Assembly (NCBI RefSeq): GCF_019279795.1 | Contig: NC_056745.1 | Span: 505,061,750 to 505,125,749, forward strand | Reading direction: 5' to 3' | Source of the DNA: Protopterus annectens | Taxonomy: Eukaryota; Chordata; Ceratodontiformes; Protopteridae | Length of the DNA: 64,000 nt | In this document: positions 53,941 to 63,569 of the stretch, piece after piece | Position numbering within the stretch: the first letter of the stretch is position 1 | Layout of the letters: every line of letters starts with the position of its first letter | The notes under the pieces: generated by a model | What the model was told of the DNA's origin: nothing | The model's database searches: none | The model's input: the letters and a program-made list of their open reading frames with translations, nothing else | Made by a program: the position numbers and the translations under genes

Positions 53941-56717
53941 AGTAATCAAGATCTGTCCTCAAAATGCACTTATGGCAGGACTTTGTATCACCACCTCACC
54001 TGCTAGAGCTGACAGAGCATTTGGACAGGGAAAAAATGACAGATCTCACCATTAAGTATGATGTGAATATTTGATGGCAGTTTGGACGGTTCCTAATGCT
54101 ACTTTTCATAGGTTGTCTTCTGTATGCTTAGTATTATTTTTGAGCAAGATCCTTTTCATAAATTTTAATTAGGTTTGAAATTGTTTTATGCTAGATGCAA
54201 AACACTTTTGAATATATTTATAGCAAGAGTATAGTATACACAAAATTCTCAATGCATGGCTAATGTGCATCACTGCACAAGACTCACATAGCGAATTCAA
54301 ACATCAGTGCCATCCTTGCACCTTGACTACGAAACAATACAGTACTTTAAGGAAAGCATACAAAGCAAGTACATTTTAGATAATATTAATATTAATGTGC
54401 CCCCTGCCAAGCCTTGCCAAGCATGTTGTTCCACCCCCTTGCCAACAAGGTTGAACTGCCTACACTAGACAACCACCAAACGTGTTCGAATGTAACAGTA
54501 TTGTCTGTGTGGTTAAACAAATTACTCATCACTTTCCTCTATTTAATGCAAAAAAAAAAAAAATGAACTTAAGAAAACCTCACATGCCTCCAACTTTTGC
54601 TCAGGCTCCCTGTCCTGGTGTAATAATCAAGAAGCTTTTGCTATAGCACACCTGGAGTAACACCTAGAGTAAGATCAAGTGGAATACAAGAAATTTTGCT
54701 TTTCCTATATACAGGTAAAATAAAATGCTACTTCTGACATCATGTCAGACCTGCATGTTAGCATGGTTGCAAGTTAGAAGCTTGTTAATAAATAGGTTAG
54801 GATGCAACATGGAGGAACAGAAGATACAAGCAAATGCGCACATGCACACACGTATTCATTCACTGTGCCTTTATTCACAAGTGCAAGGCACTACAGTCAC
54901 ATGACTAACACTCTAGTAATTCTTAAAGACATAAACCATCTAAGCATCCATTTACAATGACCTTGAAAAATACATCTCTACATACATACAGTCTGGTTAT
55001 ATGACAATAGATTCAGAACATACGAGTGAGACACTGGATTTCCTGATTGCCACAATTTGCACCTATGCTGTACATGCCACATTTAAGTAAGACAAAATAC
55101 TTCACATGCATCCAAGAGTTTGCTTGTGTCTTTCGGCTTTTTCCCGGTTAGGGGTCGCCTGACCTATCCATATTTATGCCACTCTACATACTTTTTAGCA
55201 CTGCTAAAAAAACTGAACCAGAAATGAAACTTACCAGGATTGCTAGAACACTTCACCACTGACGAAGTACTCCCAGACTGAAAGATGGATTCTGAAAATA
55301 AGAACAGCACAATGAATTTCCAAGCCATCATAACTTAACTGATTAACTACTGATGACAAGTTTCCTTGGTACTACACAAAATAGAATAGTAGGAGCTAAG
55401 ATAACTGTTTTAACATATCTCTTCTTTTTACTTCAATCTGATACTGATAAGATTCTAAACACTTTCATACCCTCCATGCATTATGTTACTATATTAACTA
55501 TTACTGTAATGATTTACCTAAAGCTTCTCATTACAAAGCATGAAAAATAGAGCCTGAAAATGAGACTTCATGTTGTCAATTACTACAGCATCTCACCTGC
55601 AACCCATACAGTAGCAGGCCATTGCTACATGACAACTTCTATTATTATGTGAAATAAGCATTTGAAATCAGCTGCTCACAGCTGACCTGGTGATTTCTAG
55701 AGAGGCCACTGGCAGCACATATCTGGACCTCAGAGGAGAGTTTTCAGTTTCATTTATGCTTGTAAAGATAAACCATGGTAAGACATAATATGCATCTGTG
55801 GGCAGTGAAAACAGTGTACAGTGTTCACTGCACCAATCTACTCAGTTTTCTTTTTTCTTTTTTTTTTTTTGTTTAATTTATTGTGGCCATGTGAGGCAGG
55901 TGGGGGTATTAGAGACTCTTTTTTATTCTTTAAATTGGGTGGACATCCTACTAAGGTGTATAATGCTGGAGTGGGTTGTGAGTGAGCAGACTGAAAAGAA
56001 ACCACATGTTATATTTGACCACTGTTAGAAGACTGCTGACACTGTTTTGTATGAAGAAGCTGTTTGTATGTAGGACTGCAGCACAGTCTTGTAGACATTA
56101 TTTCTTTCAGTTTAATCATATTCACAACTTTAGAATGCAAACAGGGGTGAGAAGAGGGAAAAAAGTGTGTGTAACAAACTGGTATTTACTTTATAACTGT
56201 TAGATGACTGTTGACAATTATTTCCATGAAGGACCAGTTTGTGAGTGCCACGGCAGCAAGTTGAGAGACATTACTGCTGCCATTATTTATATGATTTTAG
56301 TCAGACATCTGAAGGGCAAATAAGAGGTGGAGATGTAGACTGAAATCAAACAGACAATTCATTACTGATCAACAACCGTCGATATGGCTTGAAAAGATCA
56401 GTGTATATGTGGGCAATGCAAATTGAAATATATTGTTGTGTCCATTTATTTCATTTTATTATGTCACACCATCCAAGATGTACAGACAGTAGCTAGCTAT
56501 CTTTGAGAAGAAGCATGCTACAGTGAAAGCAAAGGGTACTTACAGGATGACTGTTATTAAACATTACTGTTCAATGTGTTTTAAAATTTCAACCCATATT
56601 TTGCCCTTAGTTGTTACTATTATACCTTTATTACACCCCTATTGCAAATGTTTTTAGACTCAGATCACAATAAACATGTACGTTTACTTATTCTTGGGTG
56701 GCGAGTATGTAATACAT
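53941..56717. other. Unassigned DNA between CR1 copies 2 and 3
   Basis: No gene recognised. AT-rich with short A runs (54,550-54,562) and T runs (about 55,859-55,870). One short stretch at 55,130-55,185 resembles a widespread vertebrate LINE tail (separate entry). Confidence 0.5.
55130..55185 (+). repeat. Possible LINE/SINE tail fragment
   Basis: The stretch 'gtctttcggctttttcccgg' followed by 'ttaggggtcgcc' resembles a tail motif widespread in fish and amphibian retroposons. It is only about 35 bp and recognised from memory of the pattern, so it is tentative. Confidence 0.35.
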
Positions 56718-56799
56718 AACATAGGTTCATAGGTAGGTACTAGGCTATCGGCCCAAGGTCCTATTTAAGCCTAGCCAACAATGTTCCCCGACTTACACC

Positions 56800-58600
56800 A
56801 CCCAAGAAAGTTATTTTCCTGTGCCACTGTCAAGCAGAGACACAGAAGTGATCCCCGGGGTGTATTTCCTATTTTCCATCCACTCATCAAGATATTTCTT
56901 GAAGAGTGCTAATGATGAACTTTGCTTGACATAGATGGGTAGCCTCTTCCAGAGTATGGGAAGTCTCTGGGACAGGAATCTATCCCTCCAGCGTGTCCTG
57001 TTTATTGTGGTGACAAGGTTTAGGTCCCTAGGGCATGTAGCTCAGAGGGATTGGGATTTCTTTAGGTGTAGCATGTCCAACAGCTCTGGGTTTGACATAG
57101 CTTTATATGTTTGGCAGAGATCACCTCGAAGTAGGCGATATGCTATGGAGTAAAGTTGGAGTTTTTTGAGGTGGACAGTGTAGGGCATTTGTTTGAGGCC
57201 AGTAATCCTCTTTGTGAGGTAATTCTGTGGCCTTTCCAGCTGCTGCAGATGTTTTGTGAGGTACATTCCAAAAGGGGTGTTGTACTCTATAATGGGTCTG
57301 AGTGTCGAGTAGAGGGGAACAATGACCTCTTTTTTCCTGGATGAGAACCCTTTTATGATGAGGTGTGCCACGTAGAAGGACTTCCTGACTACTGTGGCAA
57401 TGTGACTATCAAAGGAGAGACTACTGTCCATCTGGGTCCCTAGGTCTCATTACACATTCGGTGTTAAGTAGATTGCTACCTATGTGGTAGTTCATGGGCA
57501 CAGAGTTTTTACCAAAGGGGATGACACTGCACTTTTTGGCACTGAGCTTGAGGCCATGGCTCTGACACCAGGCATCTGTCTCAGCGAGGTCCTTCTGTAG
57601 GATGTCCACATCATTTGGGGAACTTGACTATGGCTCCTAGTTTGCAGTCATCTGCGAACTTCGTTAGCCAGAGGCCTTCTGTGTTAGCCTGTACTTCAGG
57701 GAAGTAGATACCAAACAGGAGAGGTCCCAGGCCGGAACCTTGTGGCACTCCACTTGTCACTGCTTTGAAGTCAGATTTGGAGTCTGAAACTTTTACAGCG
57801 TGGGTTCTGTCAGTGAGCCAGTTGGCAACCCATCTTGTGACGTAGGTATTTATACCTAGTTTAGTGAGTTTAGCTGTAATTCCAGAATGGGGGATGGTGT
57901 CAAAAGCCTTGGCGAGGTCAAGATAGGCTGTGTGAACCACCTTACCCTCATCTACGGCTTTGGTGACTGCCTCAAAAAAGTCGATCAGGCTCAGGAGGCA
58001 TGATCTGCCTTTCACAAACCCGAACTGGGTGAGATCCAGAGTTTGGAGGTTACCAATGTCTTTGTTTATGAGTTCCATTATGATACATTCCATGGCCTTG
58101 CAGACCAGGCTCATCAGGCTAATAGGTCGATAGTTCCCAGGATCAGTGGTGGCTCCCCCTTTGTGGAGTGGGATAACTGCTGCTGTGCGCCATTCAGTGG
58201 GCACAAAGCCTGATGCGAGGCTATTATTTAACATGGTGCTTAAGTGGGGAGCCAGTTCATTCTGAAGTTTGTGTAAAACGCAGCCTGGGATGTTGTCCGG
58301 TCCCATGAATGCTGTGTTTTTGGCTTTAGAGAGTGCAGCTTTTACCTACGTAGTTGTGATTACAGGGACTCTGCATTCGTCCTGTATAGATATGGACCCT
58401 TTAGGGGGTGGTGGGGGGGGGGGTAAAGTTAGCACTGAACCTATCTGCCAGGATGTTGGCACTATCAGTTGGTTCTGTAATTTTCGTGCCGTTGTGCTGT
58501 AACTCAGAGCAGATCTGAGTGTTGCCATTGAGATTCTTGACATAGCTATAGAATGCTTTGTGGTTGTCCTTAGAATTAGTGGCAATTTTGTTTTCATAGC
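56800..58600 (-). pseudogene. CR1-like ORF2 reverse transcriptase, copy 3 (few frameshifts)
   Basis: The main open part (58,306-57,611, 231 codons): 'MGPDNIPGCVLHKLQNEL', 'AAVIPLHKGGATTDPGNYRP', 'QFGFVKGRSCLLSLIDFF', 'YLDLAKAFDTIPHSG' (motif A), 'GVPQGSGLGPLLFGIYF' (motif B), 'LTKFADDCKLGAIV' (F-A-D-D active site). It continues after a frame change at about 57,610 with 'LKLSAKKCSVIPFGKN', and again at about 57,430 with 'YVAHLIIKGFSSRKKEVI'. Upstream, 58,346-58,597 links to the endonuclease, with a shift at the G run near 58,412-58,423. All active-site Asp are present. Confidence 0.85.
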
Positions 58601-58815
58601 TAGCTTTGGAGGATCTTATAAGGGATCTCAGCTCATTACTGAGGCTGACCAGTGAGCTCCTCCACTCATGGGATTTTACTCTCTTTTGCCACAGTTTCTT
58701 CCTTCTGTTGTACAGTTTGTTTATGGCAGGGGACTACCAGATTGGCTTCCTTTTTTTGGAGGATAGTGTCTTGGTTCTGTTTGGGATAGCACGATCCTTG
58801 CACTCGTGTAAGTGC

Positions 58816-59610
58816 TTATAAGAGTGCATTTGTGTAGGATTCAGTAGTTGTAACTGTACTGTCCATCTGCATGGGTGTCATGAAGTTCACCACTTCTGTC
58901 TTAAGATGCATGAAGTTGGCTTTGGGGAAATTTTTTACCGTGGTTTCCTTAATGGGGGGTGGGGGCAGGATGTGGATATCAAGAGTGATTAGCTTATGGT
59001 CAGATTGGACCAACGAGGAGTTGACTTCAGGTGTGGAACACTGGTCACTCATGTTGGTAATGACTAGGTCTAGGATACTGCTGCCCCTGGTGGAGGTGTG
59101 GATAAGTTGATCCAGGGCATTGGAGTTTATGAATTCCAGAAAGTGTTGAGCTAAGGAGTTGGTACACGAGTAGTTTTCCCAGTTAATGGTGGAGTAGTTG
59201 AAATCGCCCATTATTAGGGTGTTTGGCTGAACCCTAATATTTTCCAGTACATCAAGAAAAGAGGAGTGGGAATCCTGGGGCATGGTGGGGGATCTGTAGC
59301 AAGCTAGAATTTGGATTGCAGTTTTGCCCAGAGTTAGTTGCACATGGATAACCTCAGATGCATTATCCTGAGCAACTAGCCTGGAGGTGTGGATATCCTT
59401 AAGAAATATGGACACACCTCCACCTTTGGTGTTTCGGTCCAGGTTACATGGCCGAAAAGTGTGGTACGAGTTATAGCCTGGTAGTGCAGGGGTGCTCTCT
59501 GGAGCCTTGAACCAGGTCTCAGTCACTGCACAGATATCGATGTTCTCCATTTTAAGGAGTGCCTCGAGTGAATGCATTTTGAGATTTAGACATCTAGCAT
59601 TGAGTAGCAT
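58816..59610 (-). CDS. CR1-like ORF2 endonuclease domain, copy 3 (264-codon open frame)
   Basis: Apurinic-type endonuclease that nicks target DNA for target-primed reverse transcription. Motifs: 'LNARCLNLKMHSLEALL' (N-A-R substrate contact), 'ICAVTETWFKAPE' (catalytic Glu), 'KGGGVSIFLKD', 'ILACYRSP', 'LIMGDFNYSTINWENYSC' (Asp/Asn pair), 'LDQLIHTSTRGSSILDLVIT', 'VQSDHKLITLDI' (terminal S-D-H). All catalytic residues are retained. ORF2 normally continues into RT; here a shift at about 58,810 separates them. The true start of ORF2 may lie upstream near 59,690. Confidence 0.87.
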   Translation of the reverse strand: MLLNARCLNLKMHSLEALLKMENIDICAVTETWFKAPESTPALPGYNSYHTFRPCNLDRNTKGGGVSIFLKDIHTSRLVAQDNASEVIHVQLTLGKTAIQILACYRSPTMPQDSHSSFLDVLENIRVQPNTLIMGDFNYSTINWENYSCTNSLAQHFLEFINSNALDQLIHTSTRGSSILDLVITNMSDQCSTPEVNSSLVQSDHKLITLDIHILPPPPIKETTVKNFPKANFMHLKTEVVNFMTPMQMDSTVTTTESYTNALL

Positions 59611-59699
59611 TACCCTCAGTTTTTGCTTGCCTGTTCCTGTTACGGTGGTAAATTTGTTATTTGAACCTTCTCTAAAAAAGGCACTATAGGGGTAGCAAG

Positions 59700-60618
59700 A
59701 GCCTTAGCCAGTATCTGGAATCAAAGGGGCGACAGGTGCAAGACATCTTTGGCAAAGCATCGTGGTCTGTCGACCATGTCATCCCAAGCGGACAGACACT
59801 GGATCCCCTTAGAATGACACCAGAAGCTTAGCCAATTGTTGAAGTCAATCATTTTGTCCTTGTACTGCGGTATCATTCTGGGTGATGGCAGAATGCTACT
59901 CAGGGCTAGGGTCATACCTGCCTGGGCTACAAGATCGGAGAGCTCTTCCATGTCTCATTTCATGTAGTCCAGGGAGGTACGTCTCAGGTCATTCACACCA
60001 ACATGGACAATGAGAGTCATATTTGTACTTGTTGTGGAGTGACCTGAGTGCGTGGGTTATGTGGCGGATCCTGGCACCCGACAGGCAGCTGACCGTAACC
60101 TTCTCCTTGTTTAGCCTGGTGAGTGGGACATCAGTGTGCCTGACTATAGAGTCACCTATGACTAGTGTGTTGGGTACGTTGTTTTGCCTTATTGTCCGTG
60201 GTTGAGTGGCACACGGAGTCTGTGGGCTGTGTGTCATTTGGGTTGTGTTGGAGTATGGAGGTTGCTTGCGTTTCTGATTTGGAGGTCTCTGTTGCTTAGA
60301 CAGATTATTATTGAGAGCCTCCGTGAATGTTTTTGTGTTACTATGTGTGGATTTTGTTGGTGTAGATTTAGTGGGACTATGTGACGAGTGTGGTGTGGTG
60401 CAAATGTTTACCTTCTCCTCATGACTGTCAAGTTCAGTCTTGGTTGGAGAGAGCTTTACCTCCAGTTTGGCTAGATAAGTGCATCTCTCACAGGTTGTAG
60501 TGTTGGGTGGTAGGAGGAGAGGGTGGTCTGTGCACGAGGAAATTTCTACATTGCCTCATGATGCCCAGATTCATCAGATAGACAGGAGAGAACACTGGGA
60601 GCTGACCCTTGGACATGC
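59700..60618 (-). pseudogene. CR1-like ORF1 with esterase-like (SGNH) domain, copy 3
   Basis: The possible first Met at about 60,618 lies in a frame that soon stops; the readable part starts with a Cys pair ('TCERCTYLAKLEVKLSP', about 60,450-60,500), then a Ser/Thr-rich linker. The esterase-like blocks follow: 'NTLVIGDSIVRH' (G-D-S nucleophile, 59,989-60,237), 'SGARIRHIT' (Gly block), 'HVGVNDLRR' (Asn block, after a frame change at about 59,990), and 'FAKDVLHLSPLG' (D-x-x-H pair, 59,721-59,951). These are the four blocks of SGNH hydrolases known from CR1 ORF1 proteins. One frameshift lies between 'CPCWCE' and the Asn block. Confidence 0.82.
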
Positions 60619-60625
60619 CTGAATA

Positions 60626-60750
60626 AAAAAACATTTTCCTCTAGATAGTGGGGAAAGTGAGTACAAGAGCTGTTTTTCTCTAAGCAAGTGAGAAAAGTAA
60701 GTACAAAAACTGTTTTCCTCTAGGTAATGAGGAAGGTTGAGTGCCATAGT
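60626..60750. repeat. Threefold 40-bp repeat, probable CR1 5' UTR
   Basis: Three imperfect units of about 40 bp, each starting with 'ttttcctctag' or 'tttttctctaag' and containing 'agtgag' or 'atgagg' and 'gtacaa'. They lie just upstream of ORF1 of CR1 copy 3, so they may be its promoter repeats. Confidence 0.65.
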
Positions 60751-62230
60751 AATTAGTAGCTTATTTAGTGCTTACAAGTACTGAACAAGTGCTGAGCACG
60801 AATAAGCAAATTTAAGTGCTAAAACTAAGAATCTGTATCTGCACTAGACGAGTTACAGGACAGAAACAAGTGCAATTGCAGGCTTTCAAATCAGAAAGTT
60901 GAGAGTGATGGAAGAGATTGCCCAAACGGCCAATAACTACAATTTCTGGGCCAGAACCACTCCTTATGTGGTAGACAGGTTACCTAGTGCTTACCACTCC
61001 CACTGATAAGCTAGAAGACTTCCCTCCAACACAGAAAGGCTTTGGGGGGGGGGGGGGGGGCTCAGAAGCTTACATACAGTCCTGGATTCAGCAAATCTGT
61101 ATCTGGAACACTAGTTACAGGAAAGGTAAGAAACAGACACGTTTTTTTTTTTTTTTTTTTTTTTACAGAAAAGTAGCAAAAACAGCACACTTGTGTATGT
61201 AGCAATATTAGAACAAACACAGTTTAAAAAATTCAATTTAATATTAGGTAGAATGTGGTAAAGAGATGAGACTGGGGGAGTGTCTCACATCAAATCTACA
61301 GTGGGGCGGGCAACTGCAAAAGCCACCAAATTTAAACAAGGCAAAAATAGGGAGAGTGGGTGGGACAAAACAGTTTCAACAAAGATCTAAGCAACAACTA
61401 ACAGTACAAACTCAAACCAAAAACATATACTCAGCTCTGTATATTTGCAGATAGACTGGAAAGCAGTCTCTCAGAACACAGGTTCCAGCAATTAAATTCA
61501 GGCTGTTACTAACAGGTCTAATTTTATGCAAGTGATCCTTGAGTTAGATAACACACAAGCTGTAAAAAACAGTTATACCAACTGAAGACACAGCAGAAAA
61601 TGGGGGGCAGGCAGTTTCAACAGAGATCTAAGCAACAACTAACATTACAACGATGTTTTACTTTTATAAGATAAGTATAAACCATCATTTCACAATGAAA
61701 GTGATGCTTCTAGCATACGAAATGTTAACACAAAAAAAAAGGAAAAAAGAAAACTTTACGGGAATTGTGGCTCAGCAGTCAGTAAGTCATCATACAGCTG
61801 TTCTAACACTTCTGCACCTAAAAGCACAACCTATGTACAAGTTTAAAAGTGACTATCCAGATTTCTTATCCAGAACCTTGATGCTGTTTGACACATATGA
61901 CCTATATTGTTACAATGCACCAACAGTCCTACAAGGCCAACACGGAGTTCTAGGCTGCCAAGTGGCATTATAAGGGTATATAACTTCTGTTTAGGGTAGG
62001 TAATGCAGTACATATCAAAAATGCATTTTATAGTAATGTCATTATATAACTGTGGTGAATGAGAAAACTAAGAATTTGGAGGCATGCAAGATCATTCAAA
62101 TCAGTCAATGCTTCAGGAAATAAACCCAGATTGTTCAATGGAAAGCCGTACAGTTAAAAACTAAAACTCGAACACCTTAAACAGTACAAAAAAAAAAGAG
62201 ACAAAAATATAAATTTCATTACATAAAGAA
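60751..62230. other. Unassigned DNA, with homopolymers and a short direct repeat
   Basis: Holds a 17-base G run (61,044-61,060), a 23-base T run (61,142-61,164) and a direct repeat of about 39 bp ('cagtttcaacaaagatc' at 61,370 and 'cagtttcaacagagatc' at 61,611). No gene recognised. Part may belong to the CR1 5' region. Confidence 0.5.
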
Positions 62231-62350
62231 AGTACAGTTGTGTAAAAATGTTACCATAACAGAAGATGTCCTCTTTACTGTTGCAGTATTCTTTTCAATA
62301 GGGATTCCCCTGCCTAGGGCAGCCCGACATCCAGCCAGTATACCAAAACC
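62231..62350. repeat. Left terminal repeat of DIRS copy G
   Basis: Starts near 'agtacagttgtgtaaaaatg', continues 'taccataacagaagatgtc' and 'gttgcagtattcttttc' to 'cgacatccagccagtatacc'. Same layout as copies C and F, and complementary to the ICR. Confidence 0.78.
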
Positions 62351-62611
62351 TTTTAGTTGCAAAGAGTATGCTGTAGATTACAGATATACTCCTTGTGCAT
62401 GGCGTAGGGCATAAAGGTGACTCCAGATGTACCATCCTCAGAATTGAAAAGGCCCAGTAGGAACAACAGCCTAAGAATATAGGAAACAAGAAAGACAAAA
62501 CCAAATCTCCGTAAACTCAAACAAATAGACGAAAGGAGCCAAGCAGTCCAAGAGTAGATAAAACCACACAGTAGTAAGTGGTAATAAAAATTAACGTATC
62601 ACAAGTTTATT

Positions 62612-62662
62612 AGCACAAGACACGTTTTCGTCTCACCAAAATGGGAAACTTCTTCAGGAAGA
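62612..62662 (-). ncRNA. Degenerate hammerhead-like motif, left arm
   Basis: Minus strand: 'cctgaagaagtttccc', hairpin with 'attttgg', then 'gagacgaaaacgtgtc'. It resembles CTGATGA / hairpin / CGAAA with one change in the first core box (CTGAAGA). Confidence 0.4.
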
Positions 62663-63104
62663 ATATATATAAACAGAATGTCACTAGAAACTTTTAAAAT
62701 TTTTAAAAGTTCCGCCCAAAGGCAGTTCAGTGCTATTGACCAATCAGAAATTCTCACAAAATTAAAGGTACAAGCAACTGCGAGCACCTAAACAAACAAA
62801 ACAAAAGACTCAAATAAGTCGTTCAGTAAAATCAAACGTAACAAGTACATACAATTCTAAATTAATAAATTGTGAAACATACTTTTAACTATTCACATAA
62901 TGATCTATACTCAAGTACGTAAAGTACCCAAAATACTAGTATTGAAACACCAATACTAGTACTTTGGGTACTTTACGTACTTGAGTATAGATCATGTGAA
63001 TAGTTAAAAGTATGTTTCACAATTTATTAATTTAGAATTGTATGTACTTGTTATGTTTGATTTTACTGAACAACTTATTTGAGTCTTTTGTTTTGTTTGT
63101 TTAG

Positions 63105-63293
63105 GTGCTCGCAGTTGCTTGTACCTTTAATTTTGTGAGAATTTCTGATTGGTCAATAGCACTGAACTGCCTTTGGGCGGAACTTTTAAAAATTTTAAAA
63201 GTTTCTAGTGACATTCTGTTTATATATATTCTTTCTGAAGAAGTTTCCCATTTTGGTGAGACAAAAACGTGTGTTGTGCTAATAAACTTGTGA
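63105..63293 (+). other. Open frame within palindrome arm (62 codons), not a supported gene
   Basis: The same 62-codon frame occurs on the minus strand in the other arm (62,599-62,787), with only two residue differences. No motif is recognised, and the matching simply reflects the inverted repeat. Confidence 0.6.
63224..63272 (+). ncRNA. Degenerate hammerhead-like motif, right arm
   Basis: Same motif as at 62,612-62,662 in mirror orientation: 'tctgaagaagtttccc', then 'gagacaaaaacgtgtg'. Both core boxes deviate here, so self-cleavage is unlikely. Confidence 0.38.
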
Positions 63294-63451
63294 TACGTTA
63301 ATTTTTATTACCACTTACTACTGTGTGGTTTTATCTACTCTTGGACTGCTTGGCTCCTTTCGTCTATTTGTTTGAGCCTAAGAATATAATCAGGTAGCAG
63401 GCGCATTCAGAAAAAAAATTTAAAAAAAGGACCACGGGAGGAGGGAGGGAG

Positions 63452-63560
63452 CAAATACTGCAACAGTGAAGAGAGGGGCATCTACTGTTATGGTAAGATT
63501 TTACACAACTGTACTGTGTCTTTCCATATCACTGTTGCAGTATCCTTTACAACGGGAAAG
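63452..63560. repeat. ICR of DIRS copy G
   Basis: First half 'tgcaacagtgaagagaggg' to 'tggtaagattttacacaact' is complementary to the left terminus. Second half 'tttccatatcactgttgcag' should match the right terminus outside the window. Confidence 0.8.
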
Positions 63561-63569
63561 TACAATAGC

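Larger units (their letters stand above)
56718..60640 (-). mobile_element. CR1-like LINE copy 3, near full length (two ORFs)
   Basis: About 3.9 kb on the minus strand: ORF1 with esterase-like domain (60,618-59,700), ORF2 endonuclease (59,610-58,816) and RT (58,600-57,000), then a 3' UTR ending in 'ctatgaacctatg'-type repeats at about 56,720-56,735. Upstream (60,626-60,750) is a threefold repeat probably belonging to its 5' UTR. Few frameshifts; the best LINE copy for CR1 in this window. Confidence 0.87.
62468..63388. mobile_element. Palindromic insertion with 14-bp TSD; probable inverted Penelope-like tails
   Basis: Direct copies of 'agcctaagaatata' (62,468-62,481 and 63,375-63,388) flank 893 bp. 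Within it, 62,518-62,944 and 62,951-63,374 are near-identical inverted arms of about 425 bp, separated by a 6-nt loop 'aaacac'. Each arm carries, reading outward, 'ctttgggcggaacttttaaa', a hammerhead-like box and an AATAAA signal. The outward 3' ends suggest two element tails joined head to head. The arms differ at only a few sites. Confidence 0.85.

Noticed and set aside
62599-63293. Two copies of a small conserved gene in opposite orientation
   Set aside because: The identical 62-codon frames are explained by the palindrome; no motif or start context supports translation.
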